Of a stretch of DNA of 64,000 nt, positions 54,425 to 64,000 are shown in pieces. The DNA is from Neoalteromonas flava (GTDB taxonomy: Bacteria > Pseudomonadota > Gammaproteobacteria > Enterobacterales > Alteromonadaceae), in assembly GCF_002807685.1 (NCBI RefSeq), contig NZ_PEAX01000003.1, positions 310,001 through 374,000 of the forward strand, in the 5' to 3' direction. How positions within the stretch are numbered: the first letter of the stretch is position 1; each line of letters begins with the position of its first letter. The notes below the pieces were generated by a model. The model was not told the DNA's origin. It made no database searches and saw nothing but the letters and a program-made list of their open reading frames with translations. Both the position numbers and the translations under genes were made by a program.

Positions 54425-56500
54425 ATGAAAGGCAAGATCAGTTTGTTGGCGATAGCGACGTCACTCGCATTGTCAGCGTGTAACCCCAACACTTCAGCGC
54501 CGCAAGAAACCGCCGTCCCTGCAACTAATGCTGAGCAGCAAGAGCAACAATTGCGCTCCGGTGTTTTCGTTGAAAATATGGACCTTAGTGTCGACCCAGG
54601 TGATGATTTCTTTAATTACGTAAATGGTACGTTCTTAAAGAATAATGAAATCCCAGCTGACCGCTCTACTTATGGTGCGTTTTCAAAATTAGCCGATGAT
54701 GCGCAAGAAGACGTCATTGAGATTATCCGTGAATCTGCTAATGGTAGTTTTCCGCATGGATCTGATGAGCAAAAGGTCGGTGACATGTACACCTCGTATA
54801 TGGATATGGAGACCCGTAATGCATTGGGTTTAACGCCGCTTAAAGATGCCTTTGAACGCATTGAGAGCATTAAATCCCACAGCGATCTGGCTGAATTTTT
54901 TGGCTATTCCAATCGTTATCAATGGCAAATCCCTGTCGGTTTTTTCCAATATGCTGATTTTAAATCACCAGAAGAGTACGGCATGTACATCTGGCAAGAT
55001 GGCTTAGGGATGCCTGATCGAGAATACTATTTCAAAGAAGGTGAAGCTTCAGAAGCGATTCGTACGGCCTATAAAGCCCATTTAGAAAAAATCTTCACTT
55101 TAGCCGGGGATGAGGCACCAGCAGAGAAAGCTGCGAAAGTTTACGATATTGAATCGCAAATCGCTGCTCTGCACATGAAAAAGGAACAAACACGTAATTG
55201 GGCCGGCAATTATCAAGGCCTTACGATGGATGAAATCAAGGCGTTGATGCCTCAGTTCGATTGGGACCGGTATATCGCGGGTAGTGAATTCAAGCCACCG
55301 CAAAAACTGATCATCATGCAGGAAGACTACCTCAAACAAGTCGACGGATTAATTCAATCGATCGCAATTGAAGATTGGCAAACCTATTTGCGTTGGAGTG
55401 TACTTAAAGGCGCATCAACAATCCTCACTGAAGAATTTGATAAGGCGAATTTTGAGTTTTATTCAAAGGCATTGAGAGGGGTTGAAGAGCCACGTCCAAT
55501 GTGGCGTCGAGCGACGGGTGTGCTAGACACCACATTAGGTGAAGTGATTGGTAAGGTGTATGTAAAGCGTCACTTCCCGCCTGAAGCTAAAGAGCGCATG
55601 AAAGAGCTGGTAGACAATCTGATTAAAGCCTATGAAGTGAGCATTAAAGAACTGGATTGGATGACTGATGAAACCCGTGTTCAAGCGTTGGATAAGCTAT
55701 CAAAATTCACGGTTAAGATTGGTTACCCAGACCAGTGGAAAGACTATTCTGACTTGAACATTGATGCTAAGAACCTGGTCGGCAATATGCAAGCTGCTGC
55801 GGATTGGCAGTATGCAGAGATGCTTGCTCGTCAGGGTAAACCGGTTGATAAAACGGAGTGGGGTATGACGCCACAGACGGTTAACGCGTATTACAATCCG
55901 CCGGCAAATGAAATTGTCTTCCCTGCGGCAATATTGCAACCACCATTTTTCGATCTACAAGCGGAAGATGCGGTTAACTACGGAGGTATTGGTGCAGTTA
56001 TCGGTCATGAAATTGGTCACGGCTTTGATGACGCCGGCAGTACCTTTGATGGCGACGGCGTGATGCGTAATTGGTGGACTGAAGAAGACCGCAATGAATT
56101 CAATGCGCGCACCGGTGACCTGATAGCACAATACAATCAATTTGAAGCCTTACCTGAACTCTTTGTCAATGGCGAGTTTACCTTAGGTGAAAACATTGGT
56201 GACCTCGGCGGAATTAGCATCGGGCTTAAGGCTTATCAAATGTCGTTGGACGGGAAGGAAGCGCCGGTTATGGATGGCTTTACCGGTATCCAACGCGTGT
56301 TCCTTGGATACGGTCAAGTTTGGGCAAATCAGTACCGTGATGAAGCGTTACGCGTTCGGATTGAAACCGATCCACATTCACCGTCAAAATTTAGAGCGAA
56401 CGGTGCCGTACGAAATGTACCGGAGTGGTATACAGCATTTGACGTAACACCAGAAGATGCCTTGTACTTGGCGCCGGAAGAACGCGTTAAGATTTGGTAA
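54425..56500 (+). CDS. M13-family zinc metallopeptidase, lipoprotein (PepO-like)
   Basis: A 691-residue neprilysin-type peptidase that degrades oligopeptides in the periplasm. A lipobox (LALSAC, Cys19) tethers it to the membrane. The M13 N-terminal domain (DLSVDPGDDFFNYVNGTF) leads to the catalytic VIGHEIGHGFDDAGSTF (HEIGH at 528-532) and the third zinc ligand Glu589 in ENIGDLGG. The C terminus FDVTPEDALYLAPEERVKIW has the usual W end. Confidence 0.94.
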   Translation: MKGKISLLAIATSLALSACNPNTSAPQETAVPATNAEQQEQQLRSGVFVENMDLSVDPGDDFFNYVNGTFLKNNEIPADRSTYGAFSKLADDAQEDVIEIIRESANGSFPHGSDEQKVGDMYTSYMDMETRNALGLTPLKDAFERIESIKSHSDLAEFFGYSNRYQWQIPVGFFQYADFKSPEEYGMYIWQDGLGMPDREYYFKEGEASEAIRTAYKAHLEKIFTLAGDEAPAEKAAKVYDIESQIAALHMKKEQTRNWAGNYQGLTMDEIKALMPQFDWDRYIAGSEFKPPQKLIIMQEDYLKQVDGLIQSIAIEDWQTYLRWSVLKGASTILTEEFDKANFEFYSKALRGVEEPRPMWRRATGVLDTTLGEVIGKVYVKRHFPPEAKERMKELVDNLIKAYEVSIKELDWMTDETRVQALDKLSKFTVKIGYPDQWKDYSDLNIDAKNLVGNMQAAADWQYAEMLARQGKPVDKTEWGMTPQTVNAYYNPPANEIVFPAAILQPPFFDLQAEDAVNYGGIGAVIGHEIGHGFDDAGSTFDGDGVMRNWWTEEDRNEFNARTGDLIAQYNQFEALPELFVNGEFTLGENIGDLGGISIGLKAYQMSLDGKEAPVMDGFTGIQRVFLGYGQVWANQYRDEALRVRIETDPHSPSKFRANGAVRNVPEWYTAFDVTPEDALYLAPEERVKIW

Positions 56501-56515
56501 TCAGTCTTTAGCAAT

Positions 56516-56543
56516 AAAAACGGCGCTCAAAGCGCCGTTTTTT
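56516..56543. terminator. Bidirectional terminator between the peptidase gene and acnA
   Basis: ACGGCGCT-CAA-AGCGCCGT flanked by A runs on the left and T runs on the right. It can stop both convergent transcripts. Confidence 0.9.
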
Positions 56544-56546
56544 TTA

Positions 56547-59270
56547 CTAGGCCGCTAAGTTGCGCAACACATAATGTAAGATGCCGCCGTGCTGGTAATA
56601 GTGCCACTCACTGGCAGTATCAATGCGTACGATTGCTTCAAATTCACACTGACTGCCATCAGCACGTGTCGCTGTTACGGTGACGCGTTCAGGCTTATCA
56701 GTCAGTGATGACACCGCAAAGGTTTCTTCACCGCTCAGCTCCAACGAGGCTGCGGAATCGCCCTCCGCAAATTGCAATGGTAGAACACCAAATCCGACCA
56801 AGTTTGAACGGTGGATCCGTTCATAACTTTCCGCTATAACAACTTCAATACCCAACAATTTCGTGCCTTTAGCTGCCCAGTCGCGGCTTGAGCCTGTGCC
56901 ATATTCTTTGCCAGCAAGAACCACCAATTGGGTTTTATCGTCGGCATACTGCATAGCAGCATCATAAATACTCATCACCTCGTTGCTGGGTAGGTAGCGT
57001 GTGTAACCCCCTTCTGTGTCAGGTGCTAACTGATTGCGCAAGCGCGTATTCGCGAATGTACCCCGCATCATCACCTCATGATTGCCACGGCGCGAACCTA
57101 AACTATTGAAGTCTTTGGGCTCTACACCTTGTGCTTGCAAGTACGTACCGGCTGGACTATCGCTTTGGATTGCTCCCGCAGGCGAGATGTGATCGGTGGT
57201 AATGGAATCACCTACTTTGACAATACATCGTGCATTTTTAATTTCATTAAGTTCCGGAGTTTTTGCTGATATTCCATCGAAAAACGGTGGATTCTTAACG
57301 TAGGTGGATTCTGGCCAAGTGTAGGTTTTACCGCTGGGACTTGGCAGTGAGCGCCATTGTTCGGTGCCTTCAAAGACATCAGCGTAACGGCTCTTATACA
57401 TTTCAGCATTTAGGGTTTGCGCAACTATTTGGTTTATCTCTGCGCGTGTTGGCCAGATATCCTTAAGCATAACCGGTCGCCCATCTTTATCACTGCCTAT
57501 TGGCTCTTTGGTTAGGTCAAGGGTCATAGTGCCTGCAAGGGCATAAGCCACGACGAGTGGTGGGCTGGCTAAGTAATTTGCTCGAACATCTTGATGGATC
57601 CGACCTTCAAAGTTTCTATTTCCTGACAGCACAGAACTGACTGTGAGCTTACCGCGCTGAATTGCAGCACTAATGGGCTCTGGTAACGGACCTGAATTGC
57701 CGATACAAGTGGTACAGCCGAAACCTACCACGTCGAATCCAAGCGCTTCAAGATCATCGAGTACACCGGCCTTTTCAAGATAGGCTGGAACCACTTGTGA
57801 GCCAGGAGCTAGTGAGGTCTTCACCCACGGCTTAGGTTGCAACCCAAGTTCGCGAGCTTTTTTGGCCACCAGTCCCGCGGCTATCATTACGTCAGGGTTA
57901 GACGTATTGGTACAAGAGGTAATCGCCGCAATAACCACGTCACCATGCTTCAAGTGATGAGTGTTTCCATTTAGCTCGAAAGACTCTACACCTGGCGTTT
58001 GTTCTTTACCTACAGCAGTAGCGCCGCCTTCATCGGCAAACCGTGCCAGCGTGCTGTCATCTAGCTCGATGCCTTGTAACTGCATGTGCTCAACAAATGC
58101 GGATTTGGCAGTGTCTAACGCGATTTTGTCTTGTGGGCGCTTAGGTCCAGCGATACTAGGTACAACTTCACTCATATCTAACACCAAGGTATCTGAGTAC
58201 TGGGGTGCTGATTGGCCATCTTCACGCCATAGGTTTTGCGCCTTGGCATAGTGTTCAACAATATCAATCTGAGTCTCATCGCGGCCGCTTAAACGCATGT
58301 ATTCGAGGGTTTCGTTATCGATCGGAAAAATACCACACGTAGCGCCGTATTCGGGCGCCATATTGGCAATCGTTGCACGGTCAGCCAGCGGCAGGTTTGA
58401 GAGCCCATCGCCATAGAACTCAACGAATTTACCTACCACCCCTCGTTTTCGCAGCATCTGCGTGACTGTAAGCACCAAATCTGTCGCAGTGGCGCCCTCT
58501 GGCAGGGCTCCTTCTAATTTAAACCCAACCACTTCGGGTAGCAGCATGCTTATCGGCTGGCCTAGCATAGCGGCTTCAGCTTCAATGCCACCAACGCCCC
58601 AGCCAAGTACACCTAGTCCATTGATCATGGTTGTGTGGGAGTCGGTGCCAACCAATGTATCTGGATAGAGTACAGGATTGTCATCATCGTCTTGTTGCAT
58701 CACGACATGAGCTAAATACTCTAAATTGACTTGATGCACGATACCCGTGCCTGGGGGAACAACGCGAAAGTTTGAAAATGCGGTTTGTCCCCAGCGTAAG
58801 AATTGGTAGCGCTCCTGGTTACGCTCAAACTCCCGAGCCGTGTTTTTACTGAGCGAGTCTTGAGAGCCAAAGTAATCCACCATCACTGAGTGGTCGATGA
58901 CAAGATCGACCGGCACTAAAGGGTTTATCTTGTCAGGATCGCTATCCAGCGCAATAACTGCATCGCGCATAGCCGCGAGGTCGACGATGGCTGGAACGCC
59001 AGTAAAATCTTGCAGTACCACTCGCGCCGGGGCAAAGGCAACTTGCTGGGTGGGTTTCGCTTGCGGGTCCCAATTCATAATCGCTTCAATATCCTGGCGT
59101 GTAACATGCAGATCATCTTCATGTCGCAACAGGTTTTCTAATAATATGCGCATGCTAAAGGGGAGGCGGCTAAGCGCAGCTTGATCGGGCAGACGGCTAA
59201 GGTCATAGTAATCATATGTCTGACCATTGATGGAAAGACTATTTTTAGTGTTCAAGCTGTTTTTACTCAT
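56547..59270 (-). CDS. acnA: Aconitate hydratase A
   Basis: A 907-residue iron-sulfur enzyme of the TCA cycle (citrate to isocitrate), also able to act as an IRP-like RNA-binding protein when its cluster is lost. The Fe-S cysteines lie in [12 protein letters not shown] and [34 protein letters not shown] and [15 protein letters not shown] are further landmarks. AAAAGGAAG precedes the ATG. Complete and typical. Confidence 0.97.
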   Translation of the reverse strand: MSKNSLNTKNSLSINGQTYDYYDLSRLPDQAALSRLPFSMRILLENLLRHEDDLHVTRQDIEAIMNWDPQAKPTQQVAFAPARVVLQDFTGVPAIVDLAAMRDAVIALDSDPDKINPLVPVDLVIDHSVMVDYFGSQDSLSKNTAREFERNQERYQFLRWGQTAFSNFRVVPPGTGIVHQVNLEYLAHVVMQQDDDDNPVLYPDTLVGTDSHTTMINGLGVLGWGVGGIEAEAAMLGQPISMLLPEVVGFKLEGALPEGATATDLVLTVTQMLRKRGVVGKFVEFYGDGLSNLPLADRATIANMAPEYGATCGIFPIDNETLEYMRLSGRDETQIDIVEHYAKAQNLWREDGQSAPQYSDTLVLDMSEVVPSIAGPKRPQDKIALDTAKSAFVEHMQLQGIELDDSTLARFADEGGATAVGKEQTPGVESFELNGNTHHLKHGDVVIAAITSCTNTSNPDVMIAAGLVAKKARELGLQPKPWVKTSLAPGSQVVPAYLEKAGVLDDLEALGFDVVGFGCTTCIGNSGPLPEPISAAIQRGKLTVSSVLSGNRNFEGRIHQDVRANYLASPPLVVAYALAGTMTLDLTKEPIGSDKDGRPVMLKDIWPTRAEINQIVAQTLNAEMYKSRYADVFEGTEQWRSLPSPSGKTYTWPESTYVKNPPFFDGISAKTPELNEIKNARCIVKVGDSITTDHISPAGAIQSDSPAGTYLQAQGVEPKDFNSLGSRRGNHEVMMRGTFANTRLRNQLAPDTEGGYTRYLPSNEVMSIYDAAMQYADDKTQLVVLAGKEYGTGSSRDWAAKGTKLLGIEVVIAESYERIHRSNLVGFGVLPLQFAEGDSAASLELSGEETFAVSSLTDKPERVTVTATRADGSQCEFEAIVRIDTASEWHYYQHGGILHYVLRNLAA

Positions 59271-59499
59271 GGGTCTTCCTTTTCATTTTGCTTCATGTAT
59301 TACAAGCGTAGTTGCCGAAGCGGGATAATGCATGTTGTACTTGCTACGTAGTTACACAGGAAAATTGTTCACAAAAACTTATTAAACATCAGTTTTTTTT
59401 GCCTATGATCTTGGCTCTAGTTGAGTTGAAGCTTGCTATTGAGAGGGTTGTTGCGCAGACTTATTAGCAACGAAACCGCAGTAACCAGCGCATTCAAGT

Positions 59500-60792
59500 A
59501 TGACGATAAAAGACACAAATCAGTCGTTGACTGCACTTATTAATGCACAGTACCCGCGTTTACTCGCTGCACTTATTCGGATGTTGGGGTCGGCTCATAT
59601 CGCGATTGCTGAGGATTTAGTGCAGGACACTGTAGAGCGAACCATTAAGGCGTGGCATGCACAAGCAATACCCAGTAATCCGCCAGCGTGGATGATGCTA
59701 ACTGCACGGCACTTGGCCATTGATTTTTTGCGCAGGCAGTCAACCAAGCGAATGTTAGCGGATAGTTTAGTGCACTCTCTGTTATCTGAATGGACCCTTG
59801 AAGGGGTAGTCGATGCCAATCTTAACCAAGACTTATTGGCAGACGATGACCTGCGTTTGATGCTATGGGTATGCAGCGTTAACCTCGCTTTACCTGCGCG
59901 TTTACCCCTGGTGCTTAGATATGTATGTAATATGGATGTAGCGGTAATTGCGAAACTAATGTTCGTAACATCTGAGACGATTAAAAAACGTTTGGTAAGA
60001 GCGCGTCAAACACTGCGTGAAGTTCCTTTGGTAATTTCCACTTCAGACTATCCAAGCGGTACGTTCGATACGGCTATGACTGCAATTTATTTGGTGTTTC
60101 AAGAGGCATGCAATAATCCTCAATTACCTTTAGAGGAGCGTCAGCGAGTAACAACCTTTTGCATTCACCTTCTGCAGCAAATGCAAACGGGAACGCAAGC
60201 GCACAGCGGTATGATCCATGCGCTACAAGCTAACTTGTATTACCACCTTGCGCGAATGCCCACACGGGTCGTCTCAAAGGTACCGGTTCCTTTGGATGAA
60301 CAAGATCGAAATTCCTGGTCTAGACACCTCATAGGTAGCGGTGCAAATCATCTTGCGCAAGCGTTAGAAGACAAAAACGCCGAACTGAACGTGTATTTAT
60401 GTGAAGCATTGATCCAACATGAACACTGCCGTGCTCGCACGTTTGCGGCGACTGATTGGCACAGGATCACTCAGTTATATAGCGCATGGCGTCGTTTAAC
60501 CGATAGTGCCAGCGTAGCAATCAATCATGCAACCGCACTGTTATACGTCGGTCAACCCAACGAGGCAATCAACCTATTACAGGCCCAATTATCGGACAAA
60601 TCAAGTTCAGTTCGAGCAAGAGCACATGCAGCATTGGCTTATGTATCAGCCTTTACCGGTGAACAGGAACTCAGTGGAAAACATTTTGCTGAGGCGCAAT
60701 CACAAGGGCTTGATTGCGAGAGTTTGACAAGTTTACAGCGCCAGATACGGAAGCTTTTAGACAAGCAATTGGGGGTAACTACCCCCAATTGA
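59500..60792 (+). CDS. ECF sigma factor with DUF6596-type C-terminal domain (ECF42-like)
   Basis: A 430-residue sigma factor of the long ECF42-like group. Sigma2 (about 15-80: RMLGSAHIAIAEDLVQDTVE, PPAWMMLTARHLAIDFLRRQ) and sigma4 (about 130-170: VAVIAKLMFVTSETIKKRLVRA) are followed by a 250-residue helical extension with TPR-like repeats near the C terminus. These sigmas usually have a YciI/DGPF gene beside them, as here, but the gene here is convergent. No anti-sigma gene is visible. Divergent from acnA. Confidence 0.87.
   Translation: MTIKDTNQSLTALINAQYPRLLAALIRMLGSAHIAIAEDLVQDTVERTIKAWHAQAIPSNPPAWMMLTARHLAIDFLRRQSTKRMLADSLVHSLLSEWTLEGVVDANLNQDLLADDDLRLMLWVCSVNLALPARLPLVLRYVCNMDVAVIAKLMFVTSETIKKRLVRARQTLREVPLVISTSDYPSGTFDTAMTAIYLVFQEACNNPQLPLEERQRVTTFCIHLLQQMQTGTQAHSGMIHALQANLYYHLARMPTRVVSKVPVPLDEQDRNSWSRHLIGSGANHLAQALEDKNAELNVYLCEALIQHEHCRARTFAATDWHRITQLYSAWRRLTDSASVAINHATALLYVGQPNEAINLLQAQLSDKSSSVRARAHAALAYVSAFTGEQELSGKHFAEAQSQGLDCESLTSLQRQIRKLLDKQLGVTTPN
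60766..60791. promoter_or_regulatory. Perfect inverted repeat at the convergent gene ends
   Basis: CAATTGGGGGTA and its exact complement TACCCCCAATTG are separated by only AC. It overlaps the last codons of the ECF gene and lies next to the YciI stop. It has no T run, so it is not a classical terminator; it may be a paired-end RNA structure or a protein site. Confidence 0.7.
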
Positions 60793-60797
60793 AGAGC

Positions 60798-61151
60798 TTA
60801 CATTTCAATATTAAATATTTCGCGTATCTCAACCGTGACCTCGGGATACAGCAGAATAGGGCATTGTTTAGCTAGCACTACCGCTTCGTCCATAGAGGCT
60901 GCTGCAATAATCGAGTAGCCACTAACTAACTCATGATACTCGGCAGCGCTGATATCGGTCACCACATGGTCTGGTGTCAGCCGTTTGCCAGAATAATGCA
61001 AGGGATTACCACCCGAGACTAATTGGCCTTTTTCACTTAACGCAGTCATCCAAGCTTCCCACTTTTGCATGACAGCTTGATTCTCTTCTTCCGTCATTTT
61101 CTCATGCCACTCTGGATCGCCACCTTGATAAATCAACATATATTCTTGCAT
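60798..61151 (-). CDS. YciI/DGPF-domain protein
   Basis: A 117-residue protein of the YciI superfamily (MQEYMLIYQGGDPEWHEKMT, WMTALSEKGQLVSGGNPLHY, ELVSGYSIIAAASMDEAVVL, EVTVEIREIF). Members are small ferredoxin-like-fold proteins often encoded beside ECF42 sigma factors. Biochemical role not settled. AAGGAAAAAACG precedes the ATG. It points toward the ECF gene rather than in the usual same direction. Confidence 0.85.
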   Translation of the reverse strand: MQEYMLIYQGGDPEWHEKMTEEENQAVMQKWEAWMTALSEKGQLVSGGNPLHYSGKRLTPDHVVTDISAAEYHELVSGYSIIAAASMDEAVVLAKQCPILLYPEVTVEIREIFNIEM

Positions 61152-61232
61152 CGTTTTTTCCTTAGTAATTGCAACTTATTGTGCATACCCTTAACGTTTT
61201 ACAATCACAATCGAGGACATAAATTTAAAAAA

Positions 61233-61661
61233 TTATAAATACAGCATTTCCTTGCGAGTGGGGGCTAATACTGCAAGCACTTCATTTTGCAGTGGGTGCG
61301 GTATTTGTGCTTTATTCATCGCATTGATTAGCAGGTCAACCGTGCGGTTAAAATCCGCTTCGGTAATGTTCATACCGCCATGTACTTTTTCCATCGAGTC
61401 ACCGGTGTATTCACAGGGGCCACCTGTGCGCTGGCATATTTGCTCACTGAGTTTCTCGATAAAACGGTCAATATTTGCTCCTTCGAAATAGGCTAGGATT
61501 GTCGGATCTTGTTCAATTTCGACGACGAAATTTTCAACAATTTCAGTGACTTTCTCGGCACCACCTAACTGCTCATAAACGGAAGAGGAGCGACTCGCAC
61601 AAGCAACTGTGAGTAAACACAGTGCAGAGATGAGGAAAAGTTTAACCATTGTGTTCACCAT
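61233..61661 (-). CDS. Truncated haemoglobin lipoprotein
   Basis: A 142-residue protein with a lipobox (LTVACAS, lipid on Cys near residue 21) followed by a group 1 truncated globin: SVYEQLGGAEKVTEIVENFV, FIEKLSEQICQRTGG, YTGDSMEKVHGGMNITEADF (proximal His), and a final helix ending in LAPTRKEMLYL. Lipid-anchored globins may bind oxygen or NO at the envelope. It overlaps the DUF3034 stop by seven bases and ends the operon. Confidence 0.88.
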   Translation of the reverse strand: MVNTMVKLFLISALCLLTVACASRSSSVYEQLGGAEKVTEIVENFVVEIEQDPTILAYFEGANIDRFIEKLSEQICQRTGGPCEYTGDSMEKVHGGMNITEADFNRTVDLLINAMNKAQIPHPLQNEVLAVLAPTRKEMLYL

Positions 61662-62503
61662 AATTGTCCATTAATAGACAGGTACAATCCATTTTGCTCG
61701 CCGGCTCCTGCGATTGAACCTAATTCTGCCCACGCGAGGGTTAAGGCAAAGTGTTTGTTGGGAATGTATGTTACGAAATAATCTACCCAATCGTCCTCGC
61801 CTAAACCTAGATTATCCGGTTTCTGCCGATACTCTGCGCCGATGGCGACGTTCCGTGAAAGTAGGACACCAGCTGACGCTTCTAACATGATTTCGTAACT
61901 GTCATTCGCGCTGCCGCCATAGCCTAGCAGACCCAATTGGTTTGCTTTGGTCGCGCGTGCGGTGAGGTTCCAAACTGCATTATAACCAGCGATAGCGCCT
62001 AAATGGACTTTAGTAGCAGCAACGTAAAAGTCGGTTCCACTGGTGGTTGATTTAGCACCAACTAACTCAGCCACCGCCTTATCCTCGAGTCGCTTATGCT
62101 GAATGCCAACGCTCAGTTGTGGCCATGTAGAGTAAACGACATCGCCGTAGACCCTATACTTTAACCCAAAGACATTCTGTTTGATGTCGCCACCGAGGGT
62201 TTTTAGATCAAAGCGATGATGAGCCGCGCTGATTTCCACGCGGTCAAAGAAAGAAGCAGAAATACCTAACACGTTCAAGCGATAATCATCGATGTCAACT
62301 TGCGTCGAAACTGCGCTTACTGAAATTTGGTCACGAGAATCATAACCACTCAAGGTAGCCCAGGGCACTATGCCACCACCACCAGTCCCTTCAATTTGTA
62401 TAAGTCCCGCAGTTCCAATCAGTTTGCCTTCAGCTGCAATAGTTGGCTGAACAAGGCAGGTCGCCACCGTGAACATGGCGAGTTGTCTAAAGAGTTTCTT
62501 CAT
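61655..62503 (-). CDS. DUF3034 exported barrel-like protein
   Basis: A 282-residue protein with a signal peptide (cleavage near TIAAEG). The mature part starts GKLIGTAGLIQIEGTGGGGI and contains alternating strands through NGLYLSINGQLW, the DUF3034 pattern, suggesting an outer-membrane barrel. It overlaps the EAL gene's stop by one base and the globin start by seven, so the three genes form a tightly coupled operon. Confidence 0.85.
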   Translation of the reverse strand: MKKLFRQLAMFTVATCLVQPTIAAEGKLIGTAGLIQIEGTGGGGIVPWATLSGYDSRDQISVSAVSTQVDIDDYRLNVLGISASFFDRVEISAAHHRFDLKTLGGDIKQNVFGLKYRVYGDVVYSTWPQLSVGIQHKRLEDKAVAELVGAKSTTSGTDFYVAATKVHLGAIAGYNAVWNLTARATKANQLGLLGYGGSANDSYEIMLEASAGVLLSRNVAIGAEYRQKPDNLGLGEDDWVDYFVTYIPNKHFALTLAWAELGSIAGAGEQNGLYLSINGQLW

Positions 62504-63999
62504 TAATGTAACCAGTTGTTTGAGGCATTTTCATTGTGCCATTGAATAAAATCCGCTCGCGGCAAAGGGCGACAGATGTGATATCCCTGAATGTATTCGC
62601 AATGCCAACGGTGCAGCATTGCAAGGCTGCGCGCGTTTTCTACACCTTCAGCAATCACACTCAAGCCAAAGCTGTGCGCCAAACCGATGATAGTTTGCAC
62701 GATTTGTTGGTCATTCTCATTTGTGTCGAGGTTTAGAACAAAGCTCTTGTCAATTTTCAAATCAGTGACAGGTAAACTCTTTAAATAGGCCAAAGATGAA
62801 TATCCAGTTCCAAAATCATCAATGGCTAAAGTGAATCCTGCTTCTCTGTAAGTGTTTAACTCTTGTACGGCTTTTACTGCGTCAGTGACTAAGTCGCTTT
62901 CAGTGATCTCAAAGGCTAATTGTGTTTCGGAAAGATTGTATTGTTCGATTAATGCCTGGATCTTCGGAAGAAGCTGAGGGTCGAGAATATCTTTTGCGGA
63001 AAGGTTGATTGCAATGCAAAGCTCTAACTCTTGTTGCTTGAAATAGTGAGCATCTTCGACCGCGCGCTTGACCACCCATTCAGTGACGGCACCAATCAAT
63101 CCCGCTTGCTCTGCCACTTGAATAAATTCATCCGGTGGTACAAACCCAAGTATTTCACTATTCCAGCGCATTAATGCTTCTGCGTGAGTAACTTTTCCGG
63201 ATGAAAGTTCTAATTTAGGTTGATACGACAAAGAGAGTTCGGCGCTATTTGATAGTACTGCCTTTTTTAATTCTGTAATGATAGTAATTCTGCGGGTGTA
63301 TTGTGCATCAAAGTCAGCATTGTAGCGCACGCAGTTGCCGACGACCGAGCGCGCTTGATCCAACGTAATGGCCAACCGCTTCAAAAGAGTGGCAGAGTCG
63401 TCACTGTCTTCAGGGCAGTGCACCACACCGAATGACATTCTAAGCGGAATGACTACGCTTTCAATCTCTATTGGCGTTTGTAATTTGCCTTGCACGTTTT
63501 GCAGGACTGTTTCGTCAATCGGAGTTTCAGGTAACCACAAAAATTCGCCGCCGTTTAAACGCGCAGCGGTGCCGCCCAAGCGTGATAAGCGCTCTGCAAC
63601 GACTTTCAGGCAGGTATCGCCATTGTGATGACCGAATACGTCGTTGATACCGCGAAACCCAAGAATATTGATACCAACCACCTGAAACTCACTCTGCTGC
63701 GCAAACAAATGATTGAGTAATTCAGTTACCTGATAGCGATTAAAAAGGCCGGTCAATAAATCGTGTTGTGCTTGATATTGGATTTGTTCTTCACGCAGCT
63801 TAATATTGCTTTGCATAGACAAAAACGAACTGGATAATTCTGCGATCTCGGTGGTATTGGACTTAATTTCAATGGGTTCAGCGTAGTCACCGTTGGCTAT
63901 CCGTTGGGTTATTTCGGCGAGACGCTTCAACGGACTCGATAGCCGTCTAGCAACCGCTGCACCTAATAGAAGAGAAATGAATAGGCATAAGATAGCAAT
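62503..63999 (-). CDS. EAL phosphodiesterase with degenerate GGDEF and HAMP (5' end beyond window)
   Basis: The gene runs off the right edge: a membrane span (LCLFISLLLGAAVA) and HAMP domain (from RRLSSPLKRLAEI) are in frame upstream to base 63999. Then come a GGDEF domain whose motif reads NGGEF instead of GGDEF, so cyclase activity is unlikely, and an intact EAL domain (THAEALMRWN, FTLAIDDFGTGYSSLAYLKS, VIAEGVEN). It probably hydrolyses cyclic di-GMP in response to an extracytoplasmic signal, perhaps one set by its globin neighbour. Confidence 0.9.
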   Translation of the reverse strand: MAILCLFISLLLGAAVARRLSSPLKRLAEITQRIANGDYAEPIEIKSNTTEIAELSSSFLSMQSNIKLREEQIQYQAQHDLLTGLFNRYQVTELLNHLFAQQSEFQVVGINILGFRGINDVFGHHNGDTCLKVVAERLSRLGGTAARLNGGEFLWLPETPIDETVLQNVQGKLQTPIEIESVVIPLRMSFGVVHCPEDSDDSATLLKRLAITLDQARSVVGNCVRYNADFDAQYTRRITIITELKKAVLSNSAELSLSYQPKLELSSGKVTHAEALMRWNSEILGFVPPDEFIQVAEQAGLIGAVTEWVVKRAVEDAHYFKQQELELCIAINLSAKDILDPQLLPKIQALIEQYNLSETQLAFEITESDLVTDAVKAVQELNTYREAGFTLAIDDFGTGYSSLAYLKSLPVTDLKIDKSFVLNLDTNENDQQIVQTIIGLAHSFGLSVIAEGVENARSLAMLHRWHCEYIQGYHICRPLPRADFIQWHNENASNNWLH

Positions 64000-64000
64000 G

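Noticed and set aside
56547-59270. Plus-strand frames opposite acnA, some near 95 residues
   Set aside because: Shadows of the acnA coding frame, Ser/Cys-rich with no start signals.

Overview
The window looks like chromosomal DNA of a marine gammaproteobacterium of the Alteromonadales (Alteromonadaceae-like). The basis is the rimP-nusA-infB-rbfA-truB-rpsO block, acnA, phhB, a long TonB-dependent receptor, an M13 peptidase, and small DUF3718 and DUF3012 envelope proteins typical of that order. Genus cannot be read from the sequence alone. There are no rRNAs, no CRISPR array and no intact transposase or integrase. Two tRNA genes are present: initiator tRNA-fMet at 6382-6458 and tRNA-Leu(CAA) at 18238-18324 on the minus strand.

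Layout. 1-6.3 kb is ordinary core sequence: DUF3718, SRPBCC and DUF3012 proteins, a LysR/MaoC divergent pair, a TonB receptor and pterin carbinolamine dehydratase. From the 3' end of tRNA-fMet to about 34 kb the sequence reads as an accreted genomic island. It begins with a cluster of GTGCCC repeats and an Mrr-type endonuclease. Next is a defence operon: a BrxR/CapW-like WYL repressor, a DUF6933 protein, a complete type I restriction-modification set hsdM-hsdS-hsdR, and two unknown genes, one with a PD-(D/E)XK signature. More nuclease-like and orphan genes follow. A degenerate copy of the region downstream of tRNA-fMet recurs at about 29.5 kb. A second remnant, carrying 16 nt of the tRNA 3' end with one mismatch, lies at 33.9 kb. 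34-38.5 kb is patchy, with small membrane proteins, an IS3 transposase scar, and a hydrolase/AraC pair. 38.8-44 kb carries a split-borosin RiPP pair, a TPR hybrid kinase and a CZB chemoreceptor. 45-51.7 kb is the conserved transcription/translation operon. 51.8-64 kb is core-like: a GNAT-nitrilase fusion, M13 peptidase, acnA, an ECF sigma factor with a YciI partner, and an operon of an EAL protein, DUF3034 and a lipoprotein truncated globin that runs off the right edge.

Two observations stand out. First, an accessory tryptophanyl-tRNA synthetase gene (28187-29209, minus) is preceded by what looks like a complete ribosome-mediated attenuator: a 16-residue leader peptide with tandem Trp codons, a pause hairpin, an antiterminator pairing and a terminator. 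Induction on tryptophan-tRNA starvation would fit an inhibitor-resistance enzyme. Second, 38801-39876 encodes a borosin-type peptide-backbone N-methyltransferase with its catalytic Tyr/Arg/Tyr triad intact, followed by a separate 70-residue substrate protein, and then by a hybrid kinase gene after only four bases.

In other Gammaproteobacteria initiator tRNA-fMet often sits just upstream of rimP. Here 38.7 kb of mostly accessory DNA separates them, which suggests that successive insertions split an ancestral metY-rimP locus. This is an inference that needs a comparison with relatives.
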